Shown here: positions 1 to 7,988 of the stretch, in pieces | How the letters are laid out: each line of letters begins with the position of its first letter | How positions within the stretch are numbered: position 1 is the first letter of the stretch | The notes under the pieces: generated by a model | Database searches by the model: none | Seen by the model: only the letters and a program-made list of their open reading frames with translations | Told to the model about the DNA's origin: nothing | Program-made: the position numbers and the translations under genes | Source: Bacteroidales bacterium UBA4116 | GTDB taxonomy: Bacteria > Bacteroidota > Bacteroidia > Bacteroidales > Tannerellaceae | Assembly: GCA_002381645.1 (NCBI GenBank) | Contig: DFXE01000011.1 | Location: 1-64,000, forward strand | Length of the DNA: 64,000 bases | Reading direction: 5' to 3'

Positions 1-1
1 C

Positions 2-436
2 AATCTGATTTATGGAATTGTCGGTGATCGTATTGGCTGGCAGAAAACAATCATTTGGTTTGGAGCCATTAGTGCAGCTGTCAGCGTAGTGTTGTTTTAT
101 TATGCCCCTCAATTTTCAGGTAACCTGTATGTCGTGATGTTTTGCGGTATTTTATGGGGAGTTTCTTTAGCAGGATATGTACCATTAAGTGCTTTAGTTC
201 CTTCACTGGTTAAAGAAGAAAAAGGGTCGGCTGTTGCCATTCTGAATTTAGGCGCCGGATTACCTGTATTCGTTGGTCCGGCTATAGTGGGATTATTGTT
301 TAGTATTATCGGAAGTGGCGGCATTATTTGGGTGTTTTTTGGACTGTACATACTTAGTGCGATCCTTACAAAGTATATCACCCCGATTGAAGATGAAAGC
401 AATGCAAAACTGCCGGAAGAAACCGGCATACAATAA
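2..436 (+). CDS. MFS-family permease, C-terminal part (5' end outside window)
   Basis: The reading frame is already open at base 2 and ends at 436, so only the last 144 codons are present. The visible start of the fragment reads GDRIGWQK, which fits the cytoplasmic loop motif of major facilitator transporters (G-x-x-x-D-R-x-G-x-R). It is followed by at least four hydrophobic segments typical of MFS helices and a short charged C-terminal tail. An internal ATG at 89 is not the true start. It lies 51 bases upstream of a dehydrogenase and then a sugar kinase on the same strand, so it is probably the uptake protein of a polyol or pentose operon. The substrate cannot be told from the fragment. Confidence 0.8.
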   Translation, partial: NLIYGIVGDRIGWQKTIIWFGAISAAVSVVLFYYAPQFSGNLYVVMFCGILWGVSLAGYVPLSALVPSLVKEEKGSAVAILNLGAGLPVFVGPAIVGLLFSIIGSGGIIWVFFGLYILSAILTKYITPIEDESNAKLPEETGIQ

Positions 437-487
437 ATAAGAATTCATACATATAACATATTATTCATCAATTTAATATCAAAAGAT

Positions 488-1264
488 ATGAGCATTTTAG
501 AAAGATTTAGATTAAACGGGAAAGTTGCATTCGTTACCGGAGGAGCAAGAGGAATCGGTAAAAGTATCGCAACTGCATTGACAGAAGCAGGCGCTGACGT
601 AGCCATAGTAGATATTGATCTCGAAGAGTCGAAAAAAACAGCCTTGGAATTACAGGCGAATGGTACCCGTGTTACAGCTGTGAAAGCAGACTTAACAAAA
701 CCGAACGATGTCGACCAAACAATCGCCACCATCGTAAAAGAATTCGGGAAAATTGATATCGCTTTTTGTAACGCGGGCATTTGCCTCAATGTTCCTGCCT
801 CTGATATGACTTATGAACAATGGCAAAAAGTGATAAGCATCAATCTAACCGGTGTTTTCCTTACAGCCCAAGCCGCAGGAAAACAAATGATAAGGCAAGG
901 AACAGGAGGATCAATTATAAATACTGCCTCTATGTCGGCACATATTGTTAATGTACCTCAGCCTCAATGCTCATACAATGCATCAAAAGCGGGTGTTATT
1001 CAGTTAACAAAATCACTGGCTATTGAGTGGGCTGATAAAAACATTCGGGTGAATTCCATCAGTCCCGGTTATATCGGTACTGAACTGACGCTTAACTCTC
1101 CCAGCCTGATTCCGTTGATTGAAAAATGGAACGAAATGGCACCCCTGCACCGTTTAGGTAAACCCGAAGAACTGCAGGGAATAGCTCTCTATTTAGCAAG
1201 CGACGTAAGTTCGTTCACTACAGGATCAGACTTTATTATTGATGGTGCTTTTACTTGTTTTTAA
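488..1264 (+). CDS. SDR-family NAD(P)-dependent dehydrogenase, probably polyol dehydrogenase
   Basis: This 258-residue protein is a classical short-chain dehydrogenase. TGGARGIG (residues 17-24) is the dinucleotide-binding glycine motif, NAG is at 95-97, the catalytic serine is about residue 148-150, and the Y-x-x-x-K pair is Y163 and K167 in YNASK. An acidic residue after the second strand (VDID) favours NAD over NADP. The stretch before the active-site tyrosine resembles arabinitol/sorbose-type reductases. Its position between an MFS permease and an FGGY kinase suggests oxidation of an imported polyol to a ketose that the kinase then phosphorylates. The exact substrate is inference. Confidence 0.85.
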   Translation: MSILERFRLNGKVAFVTGGARGIGKSIATALTEAGADVAIVDIDLEESKKTALELQANGTRVTAVKADLTKPNDVDQTIATIVKEFGKIDIAFCNAGICLNVPASDMTYEQWQKVISINLTGVFLTAQAAGKQMIRQGTGGSIINTASMSAHIVNVPQPQCSYNASKAGVIQLTKSLAIEWADKNIRVNSISPGYIGTELTLNSPSLIPLIEKWNEMAPLHRLGKPEELQGIALYLASDVSSFTTGSDFIIDGAFTCF

Positions 1265-1284
1265 TTTAAAAGGAGAGAATAGTT

Positions 1285-2814
1285 ATGAAATATTTATTAG
1301 GTACAGATATAGGCACATCAGGAGTTAAAACAATACTGATGAACTTGAAGGGGGAATTGATAAGCTGTGATTCGCAAGAATACAATGTGCTTACGCCAAA
1401 GCCGCTGTGGGCGGAACAATGGGCAGAGGTATGGTTGGAAGCGACTAAAAAGACAATAGCCCATACTGTAAAAAAATCAGGAATAAAACAGAAAGACATA
1501 AAAGCAATTTGTATCAGTGGCCTATATGGAGGCTCGGGTGTGCCCTTGGATAAAAACATGAAATCAGTTCGGCCCTGTCTGATATGGATGGATAGAAGAG
1601 CCGGGAAAGAGAGTGAATGGGCGCTGAAAACTATTGGGGAAAAGAAACTGAAAACCATCACACACAATGGTTCAGACCCATATTATGGTTTTACCAAGAT
1701 GCTTTGGATAAAAAACAATGAACCCGAAAACTGGAAAAAGATAAAGCTTTTTCTCCCTCCAAAGGATTATGTCATATACCATTTGACAGGGAAAGTCGCA
1801 ACAGATTATTCTTCCGCCGGGAATATAGGTGGTATTTTTGACATGAACACACGTTCCTGGTCTAATGAATTATTAGATGAAATGGGTATCCCGAAAGAAA
1901 TGATGCCGGAGGCTATTCTGGAGTCAACCGATATCGTAGGCGGACTTACATCCGAAGTCGCAAATGAATTAGGGCTGGAAGAGGGAATGCCGGTTTGCTC
2001 GGGAGGTGTTGATTGTGGTGCAGCGAATATTGGTTTGGGAATTCTTGAAGAGGGAGTTTATGCGGCGACTCTGGGTAGTTCCATGTGTGCAGCTTTGATT
2101 TCCGACACGAAAGTACGAGGCGAAAACCTGATCATCTGGCCCTATTTATATAAAGCAAAAGAACTCTCATACAATTTTGGAGGAGCAGCTACAGCCGGAG
2201 CAATCGTCAAATGGTTTCGCGACACTTTTGGACAAGAAGAGTTGGTTATTCAAAATAACGGCGGTATGGATGCTTATAATCAATTAAACCAACAGGCTGA
2301 AACCATACCTGTTGGAAGTGAGGGATTGATTGTATTGCCCTATTTTATGGGCGAACGTGCTCCACTATGGGATTCCGATGCTAAAGGTGTGATATTTGGA
2401 TTGTCTTTAGCACACACTAAAGGACATGTCTATCGTGCCTTTTTAGAAGCAGTAGCCTATTCATTACGACACGCAATGGAAAGTACCGGAAAAGATTTAG
2501 GTGAATATATTTATCTGGCAGGAGGTTTGATGAAGTCAAAACTATGTAGACAAATCTTTGCAGATGTAACAGGCTACCCCATTGTTTGTCCGAAATACGA
2601 TGTGGAAGCCAATATGGGAGATGTTATTCTAGCCGGAATAGGCACAGGGCTTCTAACATATGAAAACGTTAAAGAATGGCAGGTGTTTGACGAAAAAATA
2701 TACCCAAACTCCGTAAATCAGCCTATTTACGACAGTTATTATAAATTATACCGGTCAATTTACAAAAGCCTGAAAAGCAACATGAAGGAATTATCTGCTT
2801 TAAGGGACAAATAG
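1285..2814 (+). CDS. FGGY-family carbohydrate kinase (xylulokinase-like)
   Basis: The protein has 509 residues, the usual length for FGGY kinases. The N-terminus carries the phosphate-binding strand GTDIGTSGVK, and the middle has GGVDCGAANIGLG, which contains the expected catalytic aspartate region, followed by ATLGSSM. AGGLMKS near residue 410 matches the second ATP-binding glycine motif. It starts 20 bases after the dehydrogenase stop, with the purine-rich AAAGGAGAG just upstream. Together these point to a polyol-to-ketose-phosphate pathway such as arabinitol to xylulose 5-phosphate. Other ketose or polyol substrates are possible. A strong hairpin ends the operon. Confidence 0.85.
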   Translation: MKYLLGTDIGTSGVKTILMNLKGELISCDSQEYNVLTPKPLWAEQWAEVWLEATKKTIAHTVKKSGIKQKDIKAICISGLYGGSGVPLDKNMKSVRPCLIWMDRRAGKESEWALKTIGEKKLKTITHNGSDPYYGFTKMLWIKNNEPENWKKIKLFLPPKDYVIYHLTGKVATDYSSAGNIGGIFDMNTRSWSNELLDEMGIPKEMMPEAILESTDIVGGLTSEVANELGLEEGMPVCSGGVDCGAANIGLGILEEGVYAATLGSSMCAALISDTKVRGENLIIWPYLYKAKELSYNFGGAATAGAIVKWFRDTFGQEELVIQNNGGMDAYNQLNQQAETIPVGSEGLIVLPYFMGERAPLWDSDAKGVIFGLSLAHTKGHVYRAFLEAVAYSLRHAMESTGKDLGEYIYLAGGLMKSKLCRQIFADVTGYPIVCPKYDVEANMGDVILAGIGTGLLTYENVKEWQVFDEKIYPNSVNQPIYDSYYKLYRSIYKSLKSNMKELSALRDK

Positions 2815-2830
2815 GCGTTTATGTTATTGT

Positions 2831-2887
2831 GGCAGTTTCTCTTTGTTTTGTATTACTTTCTTTCCATTTAAGAGAAACTGCCATTTT
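2831..2887 (+). terminator. Rho-independent terminator after the kinase gene
   Basis: GGCAGTTTCTCTT at 2831-2843 is perfectly complementary to AAGAGAAACTGCC at 2870-2882, a 13-bp stem with a 26-base loop, followed by ATTTTTCTTT. It lies 17 bases after the kinase stop codon and separates the sugar operon from the next gene. Confidence 0.8.
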
Positions 2888-2912
2888 TCTTTGATAAAAA
2901 AACTTGTTAACC

Positions 2913-3638
2913 ATGAGTAAAACGATATTGCTTTTATGTTTACTCTTGCCCATAAGCATCCATGCGCAAGTCCATTTTAATACCGATATTCAGAATATGC
3001 ATTTATGGCGAGGTATTCAGGTGGCCAATGGACTCGTAGTCATTTCGAACATAAGCATTACTGATGTAAAAAGCCATTTCAAAATTGGACTATGGGGAGG
3101 AACGAACACTGCTGGAACATATAAAGAGTTTAATTATTATGCCTCATATAGCCATAATGGATTTTCTCTCTCATTTTGTGATACCTATAATTTTTCGGAT
3201 GGTGCGGCATACAACAACAAAGAGTTCTTCAACTATAGTGCACACGAAACAGGTCGATTTCTTGACGCTCTTGCTTCTTACCGATTTCAAGGAAAATATC
3301 CGTTGTTAATATCCTGGTCTACTATTCTGTTTGGTCGAGATAGAAATATATCCAATACATCCAATAAGTATTCAAGCTATTATTATGCCGAATACCCTGT
3401 CTACAAAAAGGATAATTGGCGGGTAGACCTGGGGATTGGTGGTGCATTTGCTTTAAAAGAGGGAGGAGACAACGCCCATTTTTACGGGAAACATCCAGGT
3501 ATTATAGAAGTCAATTTAAAAATTTCGAGAAATATTATCCTTGGCAACTACACGATTCCCGTATCTATTCTCAGCATGTGGAATCCGGAAGAAAACAGAG
3601 CTAATTTTCAAGTGGCATTGACATTGGTCTCGTTATAG
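2913..3638 (+). CDS. Predicted outer-membrane beta-barrel protein, function unknown
   Basis: The 241-residue product begins with a signal peptide (MSKTILLLCLLLPISIHAQ). ATG 2913 is chosen over an in-frame TTG at 2904 because it places the charged start directly before the hydrophobic core. The mature part is rich in alternating aromatic and polar residues (DIQNMHLWRGIQVANG, then tyrosine-rich strands) and ends in a hydrophobic strand (VALTLVSL), as expected for an outer-membrane barrel. The N-terminal HLWRG recalls TorF-like putative porins of Bacteroidetes, but I cannot confirm that family. The upstream terminator suggests its own promoter. Confidence 0.6.
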   Translation: MSKTILLLCLLLPISIHAQVHFNTDIQNMHLWRGIQVANGLVVISNISITDVKSHFKIGLWGGTNTAGTYKEFNYYASYSHNGFSLSFCDTYNFSDGAAYNNKEFFNYSAHETGRFLDALASYRFQGKYPLLISWSTILFGRDRNISNTSNKYSSYYYAEYPVYKKDNWRVDLGIGGAFALKEGGDNAHFYGKHPGIIEVNLKISRNIILGNYTIPVSILSMWNPEENRANFQVALTLVSL

Positions 3639-3702
3639 TTAAACATATACGGTGAATTTATTTGTTATAGTTCACATCGAAGAATGATTTTATTATAATT
3701 TG

Positions 3703-3733
3703 TTTGATATATGAAACATTAGATATATATTTG
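3703..3733 (+). promoter_or_regulatory. Bacteroidetes-type promoter of the hipB-hipA operon
   Basis: TTTG at 3703-3706 is followed after 19 bases by TATATTTG at 3726-3733, matching the Bacteroidetes primary-sigma consensus (-33 TTTG, -7 TAnnTTTG). Transcription would start near 3740, about 12 bases before the hipB ATG at 3752. Confidence 0.7.
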
Positions 3734-3751
3734 TGTAAAATATAAATCTAC

Positions 3752-4063
3752 ATGAAGAGTAAAGGAATGACATTATTACCCCGCTTAGGTAAAATCCTTG
3801 AAGAGACCGGTGAAAATATAAAATTAGCACGTCTCAGGCGAAATCTTACCATGGAGCAAGTTTCAGAACGTGCAGGAATCTCCCGTTCTACTCTTTGGCA
3901 GGTAGAGAAAGGACAACCTTCTGTTTCTTTTGGTGTTTATGCTCAGGTATTGTTTGTACTTGGTTTGGAGAAAGATATACTTAAACTAGCCGGAGATGAT
4001 ATACTGGGAAGAAAGTTACAGGATGCCGAATTGCTTTTGGGCCGGAGTTCCTCAAAGAAATAG
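3752..4063 (+). CDS. hipB: HipB-like XRE-family antitoxin/repressor
   Basis: A 103-residue protein with a Cro/C1-type helix-turn-helix around residues 22-75: LARLRRNLTMEQVSERAGIS followed by RSTLWQVEKGQPS. The C-terminus has no further recognisable domain. It is two bases upstream of a HipA-type kinase gene on the same strand, the standard antitoxin-toxin arrangement. In known HipBA systems, HipB binds HipA and represses the shared promoter. A consensus promoter lies directly upstream. Confidence 0.85.
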   Translation: MKSKGMTLLPRLGKILEETGENIKLARLRRNLTMEQVSERAGISRSTLWQVEKGQPSVSFGVYAQVLFVLGLEKDILKLAGDDILGRKLQDAELLLGRSSSKK

Positions 4064-4065
4064 TT

Positions 4066-5337
4066 ATGGGAGATTCGACAAAAAATATATATGTATATGC
4101 TGATTGGGTAGGTTTAGACCATCCACATTTTATGGGAACCCTGACTGCAAATCAGATAAGGGGAAAAGAAATATTTTCTTTCCAGTATGATGATGAGTGG
4201 ATAAAATCAGGCAAAGCAAAAATTCTTGATCCTGACCTGTCGCTTTTCTCTGGATTTCAACATCTACGGGATGAAAAACTGAATTTTGGAATGTTTCTTG
4301 ATTCCTCTCCTGACAGATGGGGGCGTGTCTTGATGAAACGTCGTGAAATAGCTTTGGCAAAACAAGAGGAGAGAAAGGCAAGAACCTTATTTGAATCGGA
4401 TTTTTTACTTGGAGTTTATGACCCTCTCCGCATGGGAGGTTTGCGTTTTAAAACGGATAAAGAGGGAGACTTTTTAGATAATAATAAAGATTATGCTACT
4501 CCTCCATGGACATCTATAAGAGAACTTGAAAGTGCCAGTCTTGAGTACGAAAAAGGATTAGAACAGGATAATCCGGAGCTATTGAAATGGCTGAATATGT
4601 TATATGCTCCCGGTTCCTCATTGGGCGGAGCACGTCCCAAAGCAAATATTCAGGATACCGATGGGTCTTTATGGATTGCAAAATTTCCCAGTAAGAATGA
4701 TGATGTGAATATAGGAGCGTGGGAAATGGTGGCCAATTCTCTTGCTCAAAAAGCCGGAATAAATTGTGCTATTGGGAAAATTGGAAAATTCAATAGTAGA
4801 TATCACACTTATCTGACTAAACGGTTTGATAGGGATAATGAAGGAAAACGTATCCATTTTGCTTCCGCCATGACTTTACTTGGGTATACAGACGGAACAG
4901 GAGCAGATGAAGGAGTCAGCTATTTGGAACTTGCCGAATTTATCATCAAACATGGTTCCAATGTAAGTGAAGACTTAAAAGAGCTCTTTAGGCGTATTGT
5001 ATTTTCGGTTTGTATCAGTAATACGGATGACCATTTACGTAATCATGGCTTTCTACTAAATGATAAAGGTTGGCGGCTCTCTCCTGCGTATGACATTAAT
5101 CCGAATCCAGACGGAACGGGGCTGAAATTAAACATAAGTTTAGAAGATAATTCTTTGGATTTAGAATTAGTACTAAGTGTTTCTGATTTTTTCAGGCTTG
5201 AAAAAGAAGAAGCGCAAACAATAATTGAACAGATAAAGAAAGTTGTATCAAATTGGAGGCAGGAAGCTAAAAACTATCAGATTTCTTCTTCCGAACAGGA
5301 TCGGATGGAAAATGCCTTTTCAGTAGTTGGTTACTAA
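4066..5337 (+). CDS. hipA: HipA-like serine/threonine kinase toxin
   Basis: At 423 residues it has the usual HipA length. The N-terminal HipA domain contains FGMFLDSSPDRWGR. The nucleotide-binding region has SSLGGARPKA and WIAKFPS with the probable ATP-contacting lysine. The catalytic loop is SNTDDHLRNHGF, followed by LSPAYDINPNPDG, which matches the HipA metal-binding segment. Known HipA kinases phosphorylate glutamyl-tRNA synthetase or other targets and cause growth arrest; the target here is unknown. It sits just outside the ICE integrase, so it could be chromosomal or part of the mobile region. All key motifs look intact. Confidence 0.88.
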   Translation: MGDSTKNIYVYADWVGLDHPHFMGTLTANQIRGKEIFSFQYDDEWIKSGKAKILDPDLSLFSGFQHLRDEKLNFGMFLDSSPDRWGRVLMKRREIALAKQEERKARTLFESDFLLGVYDPLRMGGLRFKTDKEGDFLDNNKDYATPPWTSIRELESASLEYEKGLEQDNPELLKWLNMLYAPGSSLGGARPKANIQDTDGSLWIAKFPSKNDDVNIGAWEMVANSLAQKAGINCAIGKIGKFNSRYHTYLTKRFDRDNEGKRIHFASAMTLLGYTDGTGADEGVSYLELAEFIIKHGSNVSEDLKELFRRIVFSVCISNTDDHLRNHGFLLNDKGWRLSPAYDINPNPDGTGLKLNISLEDNSLDLELVLSVSDFFRLEKEEAQTIIEQIKKVVSNWRQEAKNYQISSSEQDRMENAFSVVGY

Positions 5338-5470
5338 CGGAATTTTATGTATATTTGTAATACGGAAACTGGAGAAATCATGACCCATTCGGGGACAGAT
5401 GTCCGTAAGCGAGACGTGAGGTTTTTACCTTGAATACATTCTTACGAGTTGATTATCAATTAGATATAAT

Positions 5471-5498
5471 GGTGCAATCGATTCCTGGTGGCACCACT
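5471..5498 (+). other. tRNA-3'-end-like sequence, possible attL core
   Basis: Bases 5477-5498 can be read as the 3' end of a tRNA: a T-loop-like ATCGATT, a T-stem strand CCTGG, an acceptor strand TGGCACC and a discriminator A, without encoded CCA. No matching 5' half (GGTGCCA) lies upstream, so this is not a full tRNA. A 3' tRNA fragment about 240 bases before an integrase is a common attachment-site signature. The alternative is a plain hairpin, since GGTGC at 5471 pairs with GCACC at 5491. Confidence 0.3.
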
Positions 5499-5520
5499 TT
5501 TAAAAGAAGCAAAATCAAGT

Positions 5521-5555
5521 AAACCCCTGAATTTCAAAGAAGTTCAGGGGTTTTT
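5521..5555 (+). terminator. Rho-independent terminator
   Basis: AAACCCCTGAA (5521-5531) pairs with TTCAGGGGTTT (5543-5553) and is followed by a T-rich run. It lies downstream of hipA and of the candidate small RNA and may end either transcript. Confidence 0.75.
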
Positions 5556-5611
5556 CATTTCTAAGAAAACGCAAAAAAAAGGTATCCTAAAGCATGTTTA
5601 TCATTGCAAAT

Positions 5612-5650
5612 TCGGTGGCTTTTTTTTGAACCCCTGAAAAAAGCCACCGA
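5612..5650. terminator. Perfect inverted repeat, likely bidirectional terminator
   Basis: TCGGTGGCTTTTTT (5612-5625) is perfectly complementary to AAAAAAGCCACCGA (5637-5650). The built-in T and A runs would let it terminate transcription in both directions, insulating the integrase from the hip region. It could also be a recombination-site element. Confidence 0.6.
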
Positions 5651-5711
5651 TTATGTATTTTATTCACTGATTCACAGTGTTTTGCGTAGCAACGACTTGC
5701 CTTCGATTTCA

Positions 5712-5719
5712 TAGATTTG
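5712..5719 (+). promoter_or_regulatory. -7 promoter element of the integrase gene
   Basis: TAGATTTG matches TAnnTTTG. It predicts a start near 5726, just before ATG 5740. No good -33 TTTG is seen at the right spacing, so the promoter may be weak or activator-dependent. Confidence 0.45.
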
Positions 5720-5739
5720 TAACACTAAAAAATGGGATT

Positions 5740-6975
5740 ATGAAGCAAGAAAAATTGAGTATTTTGTATTTTATTTTAAAAGGTAGAACTTTAAAGTCAG
5801 GAGAAGCTCCAATTCTATTGAGAGTGACTGTTGGTGGGGATTATGATGAAGCTCGCATACAACGGAGTGTACTCCCTTCGTTATGGGACCGGGCAAAAGG
5901 ATGCTGCAAGGGAAAAAGCAAAGCATCTAATGAGCTGAATGAATACATTCGAGAACTGAATGTGAAACTTCTGACTATTCATAAAGAACTTGTTTTGGAG
6001 GAAGCATATATTACACCCAAACTACTCCTCAGAAAACTATTCAGTCTGGAAGAAAAGCGAACTGTACACCAGTCATTCCTTGAACACAATGACGAATGTC
6101 GCAGGCAGATTGGTGTTAACTATGAAGCTGTGACAATAAACCGCTATGATAACTGTGCGAGAAGTCTGGCTACTTTTATTCAACAGGAATTTGATAAGGA
6201 AGATATTTCTTTTACGGAACTTAACGGAGTACTAATCCGACGCTTTGAGGTATTTCTAAAGGTGGAGAAACAACTGTGTCAAAACACAGTCGTTCGTTAT
6301 ATGAAATGTTTTAAGAAGTTTGTGAATATGGCTCTAGCTAATGACTGGATAAAGAAAGATCCGTTTATCGGAATAAAGTTTAAGCAAGAAGAAACAAATC
6401 CGGTCTTCCTAACTAAAGAAGAGCTGGATTTATTAATAGCTAAAGAATTCTCGGTAGAACGTCTCACATTAGTACGGGATTTATTTGTTTTCAGCTGTAT
6501 GACCGGTTTGGCGTTCGTAGATGCTAAAGAATTGAAACCGGAACATCTATTTAGAGATAACGATGGTAACCTTTGGATTCGTAAGGGCCGTCATAAGATG
6601 AAAAGAAACAAAGCTAACTGTACCAGCAATGTTCCTTTATTGGAAACAGCACAGCAGATATTGGAGAAATACAAAGATCATCCTGTTTGTATTCAAAAAG
6701 GCCTCTGTCTTCCTATATTAAGCAATCAAAAGATGAATTCATACCTCAAGGAAATCGCCGATTTCTGTGGGATAACGAAGAATTTAACGACTCATGTTGC
6801 CCGCCATACTTTCGGAACAACAATTACTTTAGCCAATAAAGTTTCACTGGAAAATGTCTCCAAAATGTTAGGACATAGTTCAACTCGCATGACCCAGCAC
6901 TACGCACGTGTTCTCGACCAGAATATTCTGGAAGATATGATGACCGTGGAAAAACGGCTTGCCGCTAATGTTTAA
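5740..6975 (+). CDS. int: Tyrosine recombinase/integrase of the Bacteroides ICE type
   Basis: I start this 411-residue protein at ATG 5740 (MKQEKLSILYF), downstream of the -7 element, not at the in-frame ATG 5677. It has an N-terminal arm-binding domain, a SAM-like core-binding domain (about residues 105-200), and a catalytic domain with HVARHTF (H-x-x-R), LGHSSTRMTQHY and the nucleophile tyrosine at the end of that motif. The usual first catalytic arginine (TGLR) is replaced: the sequence reads CMTGLAFVDAKEL. Lack of this arginine is known for IntDOT-type enzymes. It would integrate and excise the element and sits at the putative left end. Confidence 0.88.
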   Translation: MKQEKLSILYFILKGRTLKSGEAPILLRVTVGGDYDEARIQRSVLPSLWDRAKGCCKGKSKASNELNEYIRELNVKLLTIHKELVLEEAYITPKLLLRKLFSLEEKRTVHQSFLEHNDECRRQIGVNYEAVTINRYDNCARSLATFIQQEFDKEDISFTELNGVLIRRFEVFLKVEKQLCQNTVVRYMKCFKKFVNMALANDWIKKDPFIGIKFKQEETNPVFLTKEELDLLIAKEFSVERLTLVRDLFVFSCMTGLAFVDAKELKPEHLFRDNDGNLWIRKGRHKMKRNKANCTSNVPLLETAQQILEKYKDHPVCIQKGLCLPILSNQKMNSYLKEIADFCGITKNLTTHVARHTFGTTITLANKVSLENVSKMLGHSSTRMTQHYARVLDQNILEDMMTVEKRLAANV

Positions 6976-6992
6976 CGCTAAATCTCAGAGTT

Positions 6993-7382
6993 ATGGAAAG
7001 AGGAAAATTAAACATAGAATCAATAACAAATACTCATCAAATAATAATATTCGAGCCTGCCAATGGAACAGTTTGGATGAACAAGAACGAATTGTGTGAA
7101 TTATTTGCGATATATCTCCGTCAGTTGAACGGCTGTTTGGATGATATTTTCAAGGCCAATACATTCCATATCGAAGAAGTCTGCATGTATCACAGAATCG
7201 TAAAAAATAACAGAATATGCTATGACATTACCGACGTTAATCTGGATATTATAATAGCTTTAGCCTTTCGCTTAGAATCCTCCAATGCGAGGATTCTAAG
7301 GAAATGGTTTATGACGAAAGTAGTAAAGCCGGAGAATAATTACACTTCTTTAGCAGATATACATTCCTATTCATTGAATTGA
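6993..7382 (+). CDS. RhuM-like domain protein
   Basis: This 129-residue protein resembles the N-terminal part of the RhuM 'virulence' family: TVWMNKNELCELF, a short linker, then ITDVNLDIIIALAFRLES and FRLE...LRKWFMTKVV. Full RhuM proteins are usually about twice as long, so this is a short form. It starts 17 bases after the integrase stop and is probably cotranscribed. RhuM-like genes are common near Bacteroides integrases. Their role is not established, and I infer only a possible DNA-associated or regulatory function. Confidence 0.6.
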   Translation: MERGKLNIESITNTHQIIIFEPANGTVWMNKNELCELFAIYLRQLNGCLDDIFKANTFHIEEVCMYHRIVKNNRICYDITDVNLDIIIALAFRLESSNARILRKWFMTKVVKPENNYTSLADIHSYSLN

Positions 7383-7402
7383 AACATCTATATTTGTATT
7401 AT

Positions 7403-7513
7403 ATGAGCTATTTCGAATACAATCAGGAAGATTGTGCGCCTCTGACAGAAGCCCAGAAGAAAATAAAAAGGAAACAAAACGCCCGAAATAAGAAAACCAC
7501 TAAAGACAATTAG
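7403..7513 (+). CDS. Small lysine-rich protein (36 aa), unknown
   Basis: A 36-codon ORF starts at ATG 7403 (MSYFEYNQEDCAPLTEAQKK...) and ends in a very basic tail (KIKRKQNARNKKTTKDN). It is four bases from the next gene, which suggests translational coupling. A TATATTTG sequence at 7389-7396 lies too close upstream to serve it unless the transcript is nearly leaderless. The spacing and the non-random composition favour a real gene, but I recognise no family. Confidence 0.45.
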   Translation: MSYFEYNQEDCAPLTEAQKKIKRKQNARNKKTTKDN

Positions 7514-7517
7514 AAAA

Positions 7518-7988
7518 ATGCTTAAGCTACCGCCCATTGAAAAGATTCCCGAAGCATACAGTGCCATTGTAGATAATCGGGTTGTAATGTCAGAACATTC
7601 AGCCCTGGTCGATTCGTCCGACTATACCAAAAGGTACACTGTGACATGGGATGGAGACCTTTATACCGCCAATGACAATGCATCCATCTGGCAGGGATAC
7701 GCCGGCTATCCAATGATCGCTGTATTGATGTTACAGGACAAGTTATCGCTTGACATACATATTGCCGCATATTTTAAAGACATAAACTGGAAGGCGCTGA
7801 ACACAAAGCACAAAAACAAATATGATAAGGCTGTTGCCGAAATATTGGACTCACTCAAAGAAAAAGGAGTGGATACGGATGCAATAAATGCTGAAATCAA
7901 CAAGGTTTATGAAGACATCAGCACATTGGATATCTCGACGAAACGAAGCGGTATAAAACAGATAAAACTCCCTATGGAGGGCGGTTAA
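7518..7988 (+). CDS. Hypothetical protein of the ICE integrase region
   Basis: A 156-residue soluble protein (MLKLPPIEKIPEAYSAIVDNRV...) with no signal peptide or membrane segment. The N-terminal half has a conserved-looking globular stretch (YTVTWDGDLYTANDNASIWQGYAGYPMI); the C-terminal half is predicted alpha-helical and charged. It follows the 36-aa gene by four bases and overlaps the 3' end of a convergent HTH gene by four bases. I do not recognise a domain. Confidence 0.6.
   Translation: MLKLPPIEKIPEAYSAIVDNRVVMSEHSALVDSSDYTKRYTVTWDGDLYTANDNASIWQGYAGYPMIAVLMLQDKLSLDIHIAAYFKDINWKALNTKHKNKYDKAVAEILDSLKEKGVDTDAINAEINKVYEDISTLDISTKRSGIKQIKLPMEGG

Larger units (their letters stand above)
5350..5555 (+). 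other. Candidate structured small RNA with promoter-like start and terminator
   Basis: TATATTTG at 5350-5357 is a good -7 element, with a weak -33 match (GTTG at 5326-5329, 20-base spacer). Downstream there is no ORF but a series of hairpins: GGACA/TGTCC, CGTAAG pairing with CTTACG around an inner AGGT/ACCT, and GGTGC/GCACC at 5471-5495. A strong terminator follows at 5521-5555. The layout fits a roughly 190-nt RNA. I do not recognise it as tmRNA, 6S or SRP RNA. It could instead be an untranslated remnant at an integration boundary. Confidence 0.3.

Noticed and set aside
5358..5500. Complete tRNA or tmRNA gene
   Set aside because: The T-stem halves do not pair with upstream sequence and no 5' acceptor strand is present.
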